Of a DNA stretch of 16,550 bases, positions 7,338 through 16,457 are shown in pieces. The stretch covers positions 1 through 16,550 of the forward strand of contig JBBIOI010000076.1 of assembly GCA_037443425.1 (NCBI GenBank), in the 5' to 3' direction. Both the position numbers and the translations under genes were made by a program. Source of the stretch: JBBIOI01 sp037443425. GTDB taxonomy: Bacteria; Desulfobacterota; BSN033; UBA1163. The notes beneath the pieces were generated by a model. The model saw only the letters and a list, made by a program, of their open reading frames with translations, was not told the origin of the DNA and did not search any database. Each line of letters opens with the position of its first letter. Position 1 is the first letter of the stretch.

Positions 7338-10300
7338 GATAGGAAGAAGATTATCCTTGAATCAGATTATCAATCACAATGGAACTATGCTGCTATTGAA
7401 GGCGCTGCGAATTCGTTAGTAAGAGCAATTGAAAAACTTCCGAAGATTTTGGACCATAAATCTCTTTGGGAGACTTTGACTTCCATTTATAAAGTATGGC
7501 AAGAAACTAAAAGTGGTAAGCGCCATCCTGCATTTGGATCTTTCTGGGAAAAGATTCTTCCTGCTTTAAAAAATTCTTCTATTGTCTTCACAGAAAGTAG
7601 AAAATGGGTCAAGCCTAATGAAGCTCTCTTATTGGAACGAGAGGAAGAAGAGGAGGCTTTACCTGTTTTTAATTCCCTTGACATAGAAATTGTACATAGA
7701 GATATAAGGCCTTTAGTTTTTTCATTTCCAAGGCGAGAGATGGGAATAGAACAGTTAGATTTGGAAAACTTAATTAAAGCAATTAAAGAAAAAGGCTTTA
7801 CTGAGAGGAGGGAATTATCATTACTTCCCAAAGTATTCCAAGACCCAGATGGTCGCAGGGTTTTATACCAGGAAATTATTAGACTATTAAATCGTCAACG
7901 ATCTCCTGAGAAAAAACGAGAACTTCAAAAAATGCTATCCTCTTGTGCAATTGCACTTGGGATAGATAGGGCCTTATGGCCATGTAATAAGATATTCCGA
8001 GCTGATGAAAGAACCAAATCATTGTTTAATAAAATTGATTCAAGTATTCCTTTCCTTGATGATTTGGGGGAGAACACTGAAGACATAGCATGCCTTTCTC
8101 CAGAATTTACTGCCAAGGTCGCCATTGGTCTAATTGAAAGAGTCATCCATACACAAGTCTTAAATCAAAAATTATCAAATGAACTCTTGGATTGGTTTGA
8201 ACAAAGGCGTAAGGAGATTTTGAGCGATGATGAAGTAAGAAACAAATTAATAGACTTGCCTATATTCCCAGGTCCACAAGGTAAATTCTATCGCCTCTCT
8301 GAATTGGCTCTTCCCGGAGACTTCGATGACCCTATTGGTATAACAGAGATCATTGATTTAAAACGCGTTGGTGGTAAACGTGACTTCCTTCAAGAATTAG
8401 GTGTTAAACCTCTTTCTCTCGAAGTTTATGTAAAAGAACATCTCCCCCGTGCATTCGCTGATTTTGACTTATCAAACGAAAAAAAACGTGCAACTGTTCA
8501 TTTATTGGCAAGGGAACTTGGTAAAATTATGGAAAATAAAGAGTTACAAAGGGTTATTAGTTGCTTACCTTTAGTGGAATGTGAAGACCATATTTTTCGA
8601 GCACCAATTGAGGTTTACTTTCCAGTCGAGATTACAAAAGAAATCCTCAGTACAGACGTTCATTACGCATTTTTCTCGTCTGATTATAGTGAAGCTGTCC
8701 AAAAACTATATGAGCTGATTGGAGTTTCAAGATTCCCCAAGGCCTCTGATATTATTAAACGTGTATATTCTTTCACCAAATTGCCACCCACAGAAGATTC
8801 ATTGGAAAGAATTATTTATGCGATCAGATACATAGGGGAAATATGGCAAAAAGAAGAGGCAATGAGAGAAAGTTTAGAACCATTGAAAAACATGGCATGG
8901 CTGCCCGCTAAAGGAAAACCAGAAAGATGGTTTTCGCCTAAAGACCTGTACACATCCTATAGAGAATATCTGTTTGAATCCCAGGCGATCTTTTTGGGAA
9001 TTCCACGTGATATACAAAACAATATACCAGATTTTCTAACTTGGTTAGGGGTAAAGACCGAACCCGAGCCCCTTTTAGTTGTGAGGCATTTGCTTCTCTG
9101 TTCTGAGAAAAATATTCCTGTTAACAAAGAAGTTTACACCTATCTCAATAATAAAGCTGATGATCGTTCTATAAATCAATTAATAGGCAAAGCATGCCTT
9201 CTTTTGCAAAATGATCAATACGTAAGCCCCTTTAAGGTTTTCTGGGGATATCATCAGTTTGGTCGCTTCAGATACCAACTTTCTTCAGAAATGAGAAAAT
9301 ATTATAATCTGCTTGAAAAACTGGGAGTTAAAGAAAATCCCGGGATCAATGACGCTTTTAATGTCCTCTTAGAGATTTCTCAACAATATGGGAATTTCAA
9401 TCAACCTTTGGATGATGAAGCCAACGCTGTTTGCATTGAATGCTGGAAAATTCTAAGCAGTGGATTAGAATCCGGAAAAATAAACGAGACTGATATTAAG
9501 GCTCTTGGTAATAAAAAGGTTATTCCAGATGTGCGAAAGGTGCTTCAATTTCCCTATCATGTATTTTTTGAGGATAGAGCGGGAATCGCCTCCAAATTCG
9601 GTGATTTTCTAAAAAATAATGTAATTGTCCGTCCTCAAGGGGCCTGGAAAGCAATGGCTTTGGCAGGAGTTCGTGTTTTAAGCACAGCCACTGAGGTGCG
9701 GTTGCTTGAGTGCACCGATCCTATTGAGAATGAATTGGTCATGAATAGAATAAAAAGCAGGAAGCCTCATTTGTTAAGAGTTTTAGAGCCACTTAAAGAA
9801 ACCATTATTCTTAAAGAAAATGTCAAGTCGTTTTTGGATCAGGTAGAAAGCTTTGAGGTAAAAGAGTTAAAAATCCAGTTCTTACTACACGCATTTGGCA
9901 GAGACCTTGAAAGCATTCCTGAAGACGTCCCTGCTTTTTACAATAAAGGTGAAGATAAGCTATATTTCATCAAAAGAAACGGGATTATCCCCTGGACTTC
10001 CATCGCAAGGGAGCTTGCCTTAGCCATTTCGCCGGACATCGATCCCGGACAAATTGCCTCAGGCTTTAAAGAAGTTCTTTCTTCCGAAACAGATGAGGAG
10101 GCAAAGAAGATTTTGGATGAATTAGGTTTCGCACCGCTTGAGTCAAAAACCGCTATAATAACTGCTGGTGCCGGCGTAGTTGAAGATTTCGGTGGGGAAG
10201 TTAAGCCCTGGGAAGAAGTGAAAACAGTAGAAGAGGCCATTAAGCGTATCCTCGGAAAAGTTGATGAGGGTGCATTCGTGGACCAAACGGTCTCAGAAGG

Positions 10301-10874
10301 AGGAAAAGAAACCTTTCGGCATGGCGAAGAACAAGTATCCGAAGCTATGCAAAAAAGCGAAGGTGAGATGGTTTCAAGGAAAAAGAAAGGCAGATTAAGA
10401 ACATATGTCTATCCCGAAGGCAGTGTTTATGAGGGTGAACAACAGTCAGGAATTACAGATGAATATTCTGCGCTAGATAAGGCAGGGATAAATCATGTTG
10501 TAGAGTTTGAAAAGAGTAAAGGGCGATCTCCTATTGTAATGCCACCTAAACATCCAGGCTACGATATAGAGTCTAAAGATGAGACCGGAAGAACAATCAG
10601 ATTTATTGAGGTAAAATCATTGTCTGGAGATTGGGGAATGACGGGGGTGGGGTTAACAAAGCCTCAATTTGAAAAAGCACAAGAACACACAGATCAATAC
10701 TGGCTCTATATTGTGGAACGTGCACAACAAGATAATTATAAAATATATCCAATTCAGAACCCCGCGCGGCGAGTTGAACAGTTCATTTACGATGATGGCT
10801 GGAAGAATCTGGCTGAAACTGAGGCAAAGTTGGATAATGAGTTAAATTCTAAAGTAGAAGAAAATATGGAATAA
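7338..10874 (+). pseudogene. GHKL ATPase gene, remainder, with C-terminal NOV_C/DUF3883 domain
   Basis: This is the in-frame continuation of the ATPase gene after the TAA, beginning DRKKIILESDYQSQWNYAAI. It is open for 1,178 codons without further damage. The long middle region is helix-rich, with no motif I can name. The last ~110 residues form the NOV_C/DUF3883 domain: GYDIESKDETGR, then FIEVKSLSGDWG and PQFEKAQEHTDQYWLYIVERA. The D and E-x-K spacing looks like a PD-(D/E)XK-type core. The same GHKL plus NOV_C architecture gives plant NO VEIN its domain name, and related bacterial proteins occur near R-M genes. Internal starts such as TTG 7449 lack a ribosome-binding site and are unlikely. 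The stop (10874) is 24 bases before the methylase start. Likely role if intact: an ATP-driven conformational switch or DNA-end-handling subunit. Confidence 0.8.
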
Positions 10875-10898
10875 AAGTAGAAATTTTGGGGGCATAAT

Positions 10899-12530
10899 AT
10901 GGCAAAAATTGAAATTACTAAAACGGAGTTGGTGTGGCCGGGTAAGTATAATGAGGATGGGACTCGCAAAGAAGTGGAGCGGGTAAATCTCCCTTTTCAA
11001 GTCATCGAGACGATCAACGAGACCCGTGCTACAAGAGAAGCATCCAAGAAACCTAAGCAGGCCTCTCTTTTCGATATCTGGCAGGCAAAAGAAGGTGATA
11101 CTTTTGAAGAGGGTTGGAGAAATAAACTCATCTGGGGTGATAACCTTTTGGTGATGAGTTCCCTTCTCGAGAAATTCGCAGGCAAGATTGACCTTATTTA
11201 TATTGACCCACCATTTGCGACAGGCGCAGATTTTTCTTTTAAGACCGAAATTGGTGAAGAAAACATAGAAATAACTAAGGATCAATCAATTATTGAAGAA
11301 AAGGCATATAGAGATACATGGGGGCAAGGCTTAAATTCATATTTCGAAATGATGTACACACGTCTAATCTTGATGCGAGATCTACTTGCTGAATCAGGTT
11401 CAATCTATATGCATCTTGCTCACCATGTTGGTCAATATGTAAAAATAATTCTCGACGAGATCTTTGGCTCCGAGTGTTTTCAAAACGAAATAATATGGTA
11501 CTACAAAACAGGAGGAGCAACTAAAGAGAGGTTTGCAAGAAAACATGACAATATTTTCTTCTATACAAAATCACCGGAAAAATGGACATTTAATCCGCAA
11601 TTAGAAAAATCATATATGATGCATAAATATGGATTTAAGAAGAGTGACTTCAAAATTGATGAAGAAACAGGTTTGCAATATAGTATGGTTTACTCCCGTG
11701 ACGTGTTTGAAATACCATCGGTAGGTTCTGCAACAGAAGAAAGATTAGGTTTTGATACACAAAAACCAGAGGCGCTATTGGAACGTATTATCAAGGCATC
11801 TTCTAACGAAGGTAACCTTGTCGCTGATTTCTTTTGCGGCTCTGGAACAACTTTAGCAGTTGCCGAGAAACTCGGCCGGAGGTGGATTGGGTGTGATCTT
11901 TCGAGGTGGGCGATTCATGTAACTCGGAAAAGGCTTCTTGGGATTGAGAATTGCAAGCCTTTTGAAGTGCTTAATCTTGGTAAATATGAACGTAAGTACT
12001 GGCAGGGGGTAACGTTTGGAGATAAAAAGAAAACTGACCAACAACTTGCCATTTACCAATATCTTGCTTTCATTTTGAAACTCTATGGTGCGGAACCTAT
12101 TTCTGGGATGCAGCATCTTCACGGGAAGAAAGGGAAAGCGGTTGTTCATGTGGGTGCAGTTGATGCGCCGGTCACTATTGACGAAATCAATGCTTGCCTG
12201 GATGAATGTATTGCAATCCAGCAAAAGGAGCTTCATGTTCTTGGCTGGGAATGGGAGATGGGGTTGTATGACCTCATTACTGATGTAGCCAAAGGAAGAG
12301 GTATAAAACTTCTCCTCCTTAACATCCCAAGAGAAGTAATGGAACAGCAGGCAGTGGATAAAGGCGATATCCAGTTCTTTGAACTCGCTTACCTTGAGGT
12401 GGATATCAAACAGGAAAAAGGGCGAAAAGTCATTGTAGAGCTTAAGGATTTTGTCATCCCTAATACCGAACTCATCCCTGAAGACGTTCGCTCAAAGATC
12501 AGGAAATGGTCTGATTATATCGACTACTAG
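10899..12530 (+). CDS. mod: Type III Mod-like N6-adenine DNA methyltransferase, truncated by TAG
   Basis: The order of motifs is that of beta-class amino-methyltransferases. Catalytic motif IV D103-PPF comes first, then a short presumed target-recognition region (about 200-285), motif X TQKPEALLERII, and the AdoMet-binding motif I FFCGSGTT (311-318) with GCDLSRWAI after it. The protein would methylate adenine N6 in a specific site and so protect host DNA from the Res partner. A GGGGG (10887-10891) serves as Shine-Dalgarno for ATG 10899. The frame is stopped by TAG at 12528-12530 after KWSDYIDY. The sequence then continues in frame with AVDWNFQNDTF, and in related methylases I recall tryptophan at this position (TGG). 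All catalytic motifs are upstream of the stop, so a 543-residue form might keep some activity, but its C-terminal tail would be missing. Confidence 0.88.
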   Translation: MAKIEITKTELVWPGKYNEDGTRKEVERVNLPFQVIETINETRATREASKKPKQASLFDIWQAKEGDTFEEGWRNKLIWGDNLLVMSSLLEKFAGKIDLIYIDPPFATGADFSFKTEIGEENIEITKDQSIIEEKAYRDTWGQGLNSYFEMMYTRLILMRDLLAESGSIYMHLAHHVGQYVKIILDEIFGSECFQNEIIWYYKTGGATKERFARKHDNIFFYTKSPEKWTFNPQLEKSYMMHKYGFKKSDFKIDEETGLQYSMVYSRDVFEIPSVGSATEERLGFDTQKPEALLERIIKASSNEGNLVADFFCGSGTTLAVAEKLGRRWIGCDLSRWAIHVTRKRLLGIENCKPFEVLNLGKYERKYWQGVTFGDKKKTDQQLAIYQYLAFILKLYGAEPISGMQHLHGKKGKAVVHVGAVDAPVTIDEINACLDECIAIQQKELHVLGWEWEMGLYDLITDVAKGRGIKLLLLNIPREVMEQQAVDKGDIQFFELAYLEVDIKQEKGRKVIVELKDFVIPNTELIPEDVRSKIRKWSDYIDY

Positions 12531-12725
12531 GCGGTGGATTGGAATTTCCAGAACGACACCTTCATGAATGGTTGGGTGACTTACCGAACTCGAAAAGATC
12601 GAACCCTTGCCCTTAAGAGCGATCCTCACACTTATGAGAAGCCTGGTAAGTATACAATAATGGTTAAGGTAATTGATATCTTTGGCAACGATACCTCTCA
12701 GGCCTTTGAAGTGGAGGTGAAATAG
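12531..12725 (+). pseudogene. mod: Detached C-terminal tail of the Mod methyltransferase (PKD-like beta-domain)
   Basis: This is in the same frame as mod and starts right behind its TAG. The 64 codons read AVDWNFQNDTFMNGWVTYRT and end with HTYEKPGKYTIMVKVIDIFG and a short acidic tail. The H-x-Y-x-x-P-G-x-Y-x-x-x-V-x-V pattern is that of a PKD/immunoglobulin-like beta-sandwich. The Shine-Dalgarno of res (12713-12720) lies inside it, two bases plus the ATG from its stop, as expected if this were the original end of mod. Restored Mod would have 608 residues. A separate 63-residue gene starting at GTG 12534 is less likely because no ribosome-binding site precedes it. Confidence 0.8.
12713..12720 (+). 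promoter_or_regulatory. Strong Shine-Dalgarno of res inside the mod tail
   Basis: GGAGGTGA lies seven bases before ATG 12728 and is a near-perfect complement of the 16S rRNA end. It fixes the res start and shows that mod and res translation were designed to be coupled. With the TAG in mod, ribosomes would stop about 200 bases earlier, which may weaken res expression. Confidence 0.7.
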
Positions 12726-12727
12726 CT

Positions 12728-15461
12728 ATGCCCAAACCTGTAATATCATATGATAAAGACCTTCCTGAAATTCCAGGTCGCCAGGCCCATCTTAAGCCGG
12801 ATTCTTACCTGATTAAAAAAACAGAAGAAGAGTTTGAGATTGTTGAGGGACGCCGTCCAAGTAAGATGCTTCTTGTCAATCGCTTGCGTGAAGCTGTGGA
12901 TAGATGGCGAGATGATGGGTATCCTGGAGCCTCTGAAGTGACAAAACGGCTTTTTCAATTCTGGTTCGAAGAAGATCATATTCTCAATGGATCCACCTTT
13001 AAATACTACTTTGGCCAAAGAGAAGCAGTAGAAACCCTGGTCTATCTTGTAGAAATCGAAAAAAACCGCGATGCAAAACCTCTTATCGATTCCTTTGCGG
13101 AAGTCTTCAAGAAAGATATGTTTGAATATAATATCCAGCACCAAACCACGATGGATGGAGGCCGCCAGATCAGGCGGTATTTCCCAGAGTTGGATAGCGA
13201 TGGACTTCAGGATTTAACTCCAGAGAATCTCCGTCGCTACGCTTTTAAAATGGCCACCGGATCAGGGAAGACTTATGTAATGGCCATGATCATGCTCTGG
13301 TCATATTTCCATAAGAAATTTGTAAAGAATTCTGACCTTTCAACTAATTTTTTAATCATTGCTCCAAACGTAATTGTCTATCAGCGGCTTGAAAAGGACT
13401 TTGCCAGCAACAAAATCTTCTACGACCTTCCACTTATACCCCCTGAATGGCAATGGAATCTAAAAGTGATTCTCCGGGGTGAAAGCACCGAGCCAGACCC
13501 TGGTGGTAATCTTTTTCTCACAAATATTCAGCAGATTTATGAATCAAGAGATGAAGAATGGACGCCTATTAATGCAGTTGATGCCATTCTTGGTCGAAAA
13601 CCAGTTAAAGACCTCGCCTCTTATCAACGATCCATGCTTGAGAGGATTAAAAGTTTGAAGGATCTGGTAGTGATTAATGACGAGGCACATCATGTCCATG
13701 ATGAGGAGTTGGTTTGGTATAAGACCTTGATATCTATCCACGAAACCATTCCTAAAGGATTGGCATTATGGCTTGACTTTTCAGCCACCCCCAAGGATCA
13801 AAATGGCACATATTATCCTTGGATCATCTGTGATTATCCCCTTGCTCAAGCTGTGGAAGATCGTATTGTTAAAGCCCCGATCATTGTCCATCAGGTAAAG
13901 CGTTCTGATCCTGAAAAAGTAACAAAAAATAATGTAACAGATGTCTATGGAGAATGGCTTCTCGCTGCCTTAGAGAGATGGAGGGAGCATTATAAGACTT
14001 ACAAAGCTTTAGGTTCATCACCAGTGCTTTTCATTATGGCTGCAAATAACGCCATTGCTGATGAGATAGGAAGATGGTTAGTTGATAAAACAAATAAGAC
14101 CGGGCTTAGGAATGGGGAAGTTTTAGTTATTCACACAGATTCCACGGGTGAAATTACTAAATCGAGCTTAGAAGAGGCGCGAAAAGCTGCCCGGGATATT
14201 GATTTACCAACTAATAGGATCAAAGTCATCGTTAGTAATGTTAAGAGAAGGATGGGATGTAAAGAACGTATCTGTTATTCTTGGCCTTCGTCCATTCACT
14301 GGAAAAGCAAAAATTCTTCCAGAGCAGGCCGTTGGTCGTGGGCTTCGATTGATGGAAAATATCAGCCCTGACCGGACGCAGACGTTAGAAGTCCTTGGGA
14401 CAAAAGATTTTGAAGATTTTGTAAGGGGGTTGGAGAAGGAAGGGTTGGGCATAAAAACTGTTATGAAGCCACCTCCACCACCTATCAAAATAGAACCCGT
14501 TCAAGAAAAAATAAAATACGATATCACCATCCCTTTAACCCGACCTGTTTTTATCCACAATTATAAAAAGCTTTCATCTATTAACCCTTTATTGCTTGAC
14601 CCGATATATGAACAAGAGGAGCTTGAAGAGGCATACAGGATCACCCTCAAGATGGAATTTGCTACCACCGAGACAGAAGTTCATCGTGTGGACATTATCC
14701 CCGGTGTAATTCCATTGGCTCAGGAAGTTCTCGCTTTGATAACAAATAAGGTCATTAATGAAGCTCGCCTGTCAAATGTTTTTGCAGAACTTTATCCGAT
14801 TGTGAAAACTTATGTTGAGGAAAGATGTTTTGGCAAAAAAATAAATCTCGAGAAAGAGGATATTAGGAATCGTCTCCGTGATATTATGCTCCAGCAGGGA
14901 ATCGCCAGATACCTGGCCAGAAAAATAAGTGAACTTACTTCGGAGAAAAGGGAAATCGAATTTGAGGAGGAGGAATTTAAACTTTCAGACACCCAACCAT
15001 TTGTCTGGCGGAGGCGCCATTTACAGTGTGAGCATACAATTTTCAATTATGTGGCCACTTATAATGACTTCGAATCAGAGTTTGCTAAATTCTTAGACCG
15101 ATGTCCTGATATTTTGAGATTTGCTGCCCTGGCCGAGCACTTTACCCGGTTTCGAGTCGATTATTTAAGTCCGTCTGGAGCAATTAAATTCTACTATCCT
15201 GATTTTGTAGCTGTCCAGAGAGGCGAAAAAGGAAAAGAAATTAACTGGATTATCGAAACAAAAGGCCAGCTTTACGAGGCGGTTGCCTACAAAGAGGCAA
15301 GCATTATGGACTGGTGCAAAAAGGTGTCCGCGCAAACTGGGGATACATGGAATTACATTAGAGTCGATCAAAAAGTTTTTCGGGATGGTAAATTTAAGAA
15401 ATTTTCTGACTTAATCAATCTTATTTTAGGGAAATCTGAGGCTTCTTTATTCAGGGCATGA
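12728..15461 (+). pseudogene. res: Type III Res-like DEAD/DEAH helicase-endonuclease, frameshifted
   Basis: The N-terminal part (MPKPVISYDKDLPEIPGRQ) leads to an SF2 helicase: Walker A MATGSGKT (175-182), motif II NDEAHHVHDEE with D318-EAH, and motif III LDFSATP (SAT at 352-354). Near 14237 the frame changes. The first frame ends in unrelated residues at TGA 14369-14371, while the second resumes with MLREGWDVKNVSVILGLRPF and motif VI EQAVGRGLRLM. Related proteins have VSV or VSVM before MLREGW, so two (or five) bases are probably missing. The C-terminus carries a PD-(D/E)XK nuclease, YPDFVAV followed by WIIETKGQ (about D826, E844, K846 in the repaired 911-residue numbering). This is the cutting, ATP-dependent subunit that works with Mod. 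As written, the translated piece lacks the last helicase motifs and the nuclease. NCBI names a restriction endonuclease family (BPTD_3080) that I believe is close. Confidence 0.85.
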
Positions 15462-15520
15462 ATCTATCTATTCATTTAATCTGATGGCCAGAAAGCTCAA
15501 AGTAAGGGATGGCGTAATTT

Positions 15521-16060
15521 ATGGACATAGTTGATCTGATCGTTACCATTGCGAGGGATTACAAGGAAACGGTTGGTATCGCACCGGCTAAGACAAAATT
15601 ATTGAAATTGGCATATCTTGCGGAAGTTTATTATAAAAGGTTAACAGGGAAAAGGCTTACTGGGCAAGAATGGGTCTTTTGGAAATATGGGCCTTATTTA
15701 TGGGAGTATGAGGCAATTATTTCAAATGAGGCGATATTCTTAAAACCAGATGAAGCAGATGAATTCTATCCCGTGGAGGTTAGAGAAGATTATCAAGAAA
15801 AAGGGATGAGTATTGAAGAACAAAATGCTGTGAGTCGCGCTTTGGAACATGCCACCGATGATCTGAACCAGATACTCGATTTTGTCTACTTCGATACTGA
15901 GCCTATGATGAAGGCGCAAACAAGAGGAGAGACATTGGATTTTGACTCTGTAATGCCAGAGGAATTCTATTCCGTGAAAGAATACAGGGTTGATAAAAAG
16001 CAGGGCCAGGAAATTGTTCAAAAAGTCAGGAAGTGGGAGATCAATAAAAAAGGTGCCTAA
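15521..16060 (+). CDS. Panacea-domain (SocA/DUF4065-like) antitoxin
   Basis: The 179-residue protein shows the Panacea core in residues 20-70: AKTKLLKLAYLAEVYYKRLT followed by WVFWKYGPYLWEYEAI. The KxxKLxYLxxxxY helix and the YGPYxxE motif are hallmarks of SocA/GepA-type proteins. In published PanAT work this domain acts as a general antitoxin module paired with many unrelated toxins. A C-terminal extension (about 110-179, rich in acidic and basic residues) may confer toxin specificity. The gene begins 59 bases after res on the same strand, with AAGGGA upstream at a rather long distance. The next gene starts within its last codons, a tight coupling typical of a toxin-antitoxin pair. Confidence 0.82.
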   Translation: MDIVDLIVTIARDYKETVGIAPAKTKLLKLAYLAEVYYKRLTGKRLTGQEWVFWKYGPYLWEYEAIISNEAIFLKPDEADEFYPVEVREDYQEKGMSIEEQNAVSRALEHATDDLNQILDFVYFDTEPMMKAQTRGETLDFDSVMPEEFYSVKEYRVDKKQGQEIVQKVRKWEINKKGA

Positions 16061-16457
16061 TAAAGGGGTTAGCGACTTATACGAATATTGTTGTGATGGC
16101 CGGTTTTATGAATGGGTATTTCCAGATGATTTCGGAAATCCACCTCCTAATGTCGGCCCAAAATATATCTGTATGGGGCCTATTTGCTACAAAGATGATG
16201 AGATCTTCACTCTGATAGAAGAAAAGTATGATCCGATACATGAAGAAGCGTCTACGTGGAAGATCGGCAGATTTAAAGAGGGAATAAGAGACACTCGGTT
16301 GCCCCATAGACCTTACAAGGTCTTTCAGCTTGAAACGGACGATGACCTCCTGGTTCTTAAATGTAAAATAAGGCCGGTCCTGGTAATAAAAAAGATTGAA
16401 TCTGATTGGAGAGTTCCGGAGAAATCAAGAAAAAACTCCAGGGTCTGCCGAGGATAA
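16053..16457 (+). CDS. Small protein overlapping the Panacea gene, possible MazF/PemK-like toxin
   Basis: From GTG 16053 (overlapping the Panacea stop by eight bases, with GGGAG at 16035-16039) the frame encodes about 134 residues. The first part is rich in aromatic and cysteine residues (LYEYCCDGRFYEWVFPDD, then YICMGPICYKDDE). The end contains YKVFQLETDDDLLVLKCKIRPVLVIKK, where KxRPVLVI recalls the conserved RRPVLVV-type strand of MazF/PemK ribonucleases. The match is short, so the toxin call is inference from that motif plus its position behind an antitoxin. An in-frame ATG upstream (15990) would put 21 extra residues deep inside the Panacea gene and is less likely. An A6 run (16430-16435) may carry one extra A. 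With five A the frame would run on past 16457 to the window edge (SRKTPGSAEDKISDIDNES). Confidence 0.55.
   Translation: MPNKGVSDLYEYCCDGRFYEWVFPDDFGNPPPNVGPKYICMGPICYKDDEIFTLIEEKYDPIHEEASTWKIGRFKEGIRDTRLPHRPYKVFQLETDDDLLVLKCKIRPVLVIKKIESDWRVPEKSRKNSRVCRG

Noticed and set aside
7335..12530. Stop-codon recoding or an alternative genetic code
   Set aside because: The internal stops would need to mean different amino acids (TAA as serine, TAG as tryptophan). Both TAA and TAG also end intact genes here, and frameshifts occur too. Mutation or error is simpler.
12534..12725. Independent 63-residue gene between mod and res
   Set aside because: It is in frame with mod, separated only by a TAG, lacks a ribosome-binding site, and reads as the natural methylase C-terminus.
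14199..15461. Independent gene for the nuclease half of Res, starting at ATG 14199
   Set aside because: The first ~13 codons overlap the other frame and are not Res-like, no Shine-Dalgarno is seen, and homology starts only at the predicted frame break.
2796..15461. Assignment to DISARM or BREX
   Set aside because: No DUF1998 (DrmB), phospholipase-D (DrmC), PglZ or BrxC/BrxL proteins are visible. The methylase and Res are of type III design.
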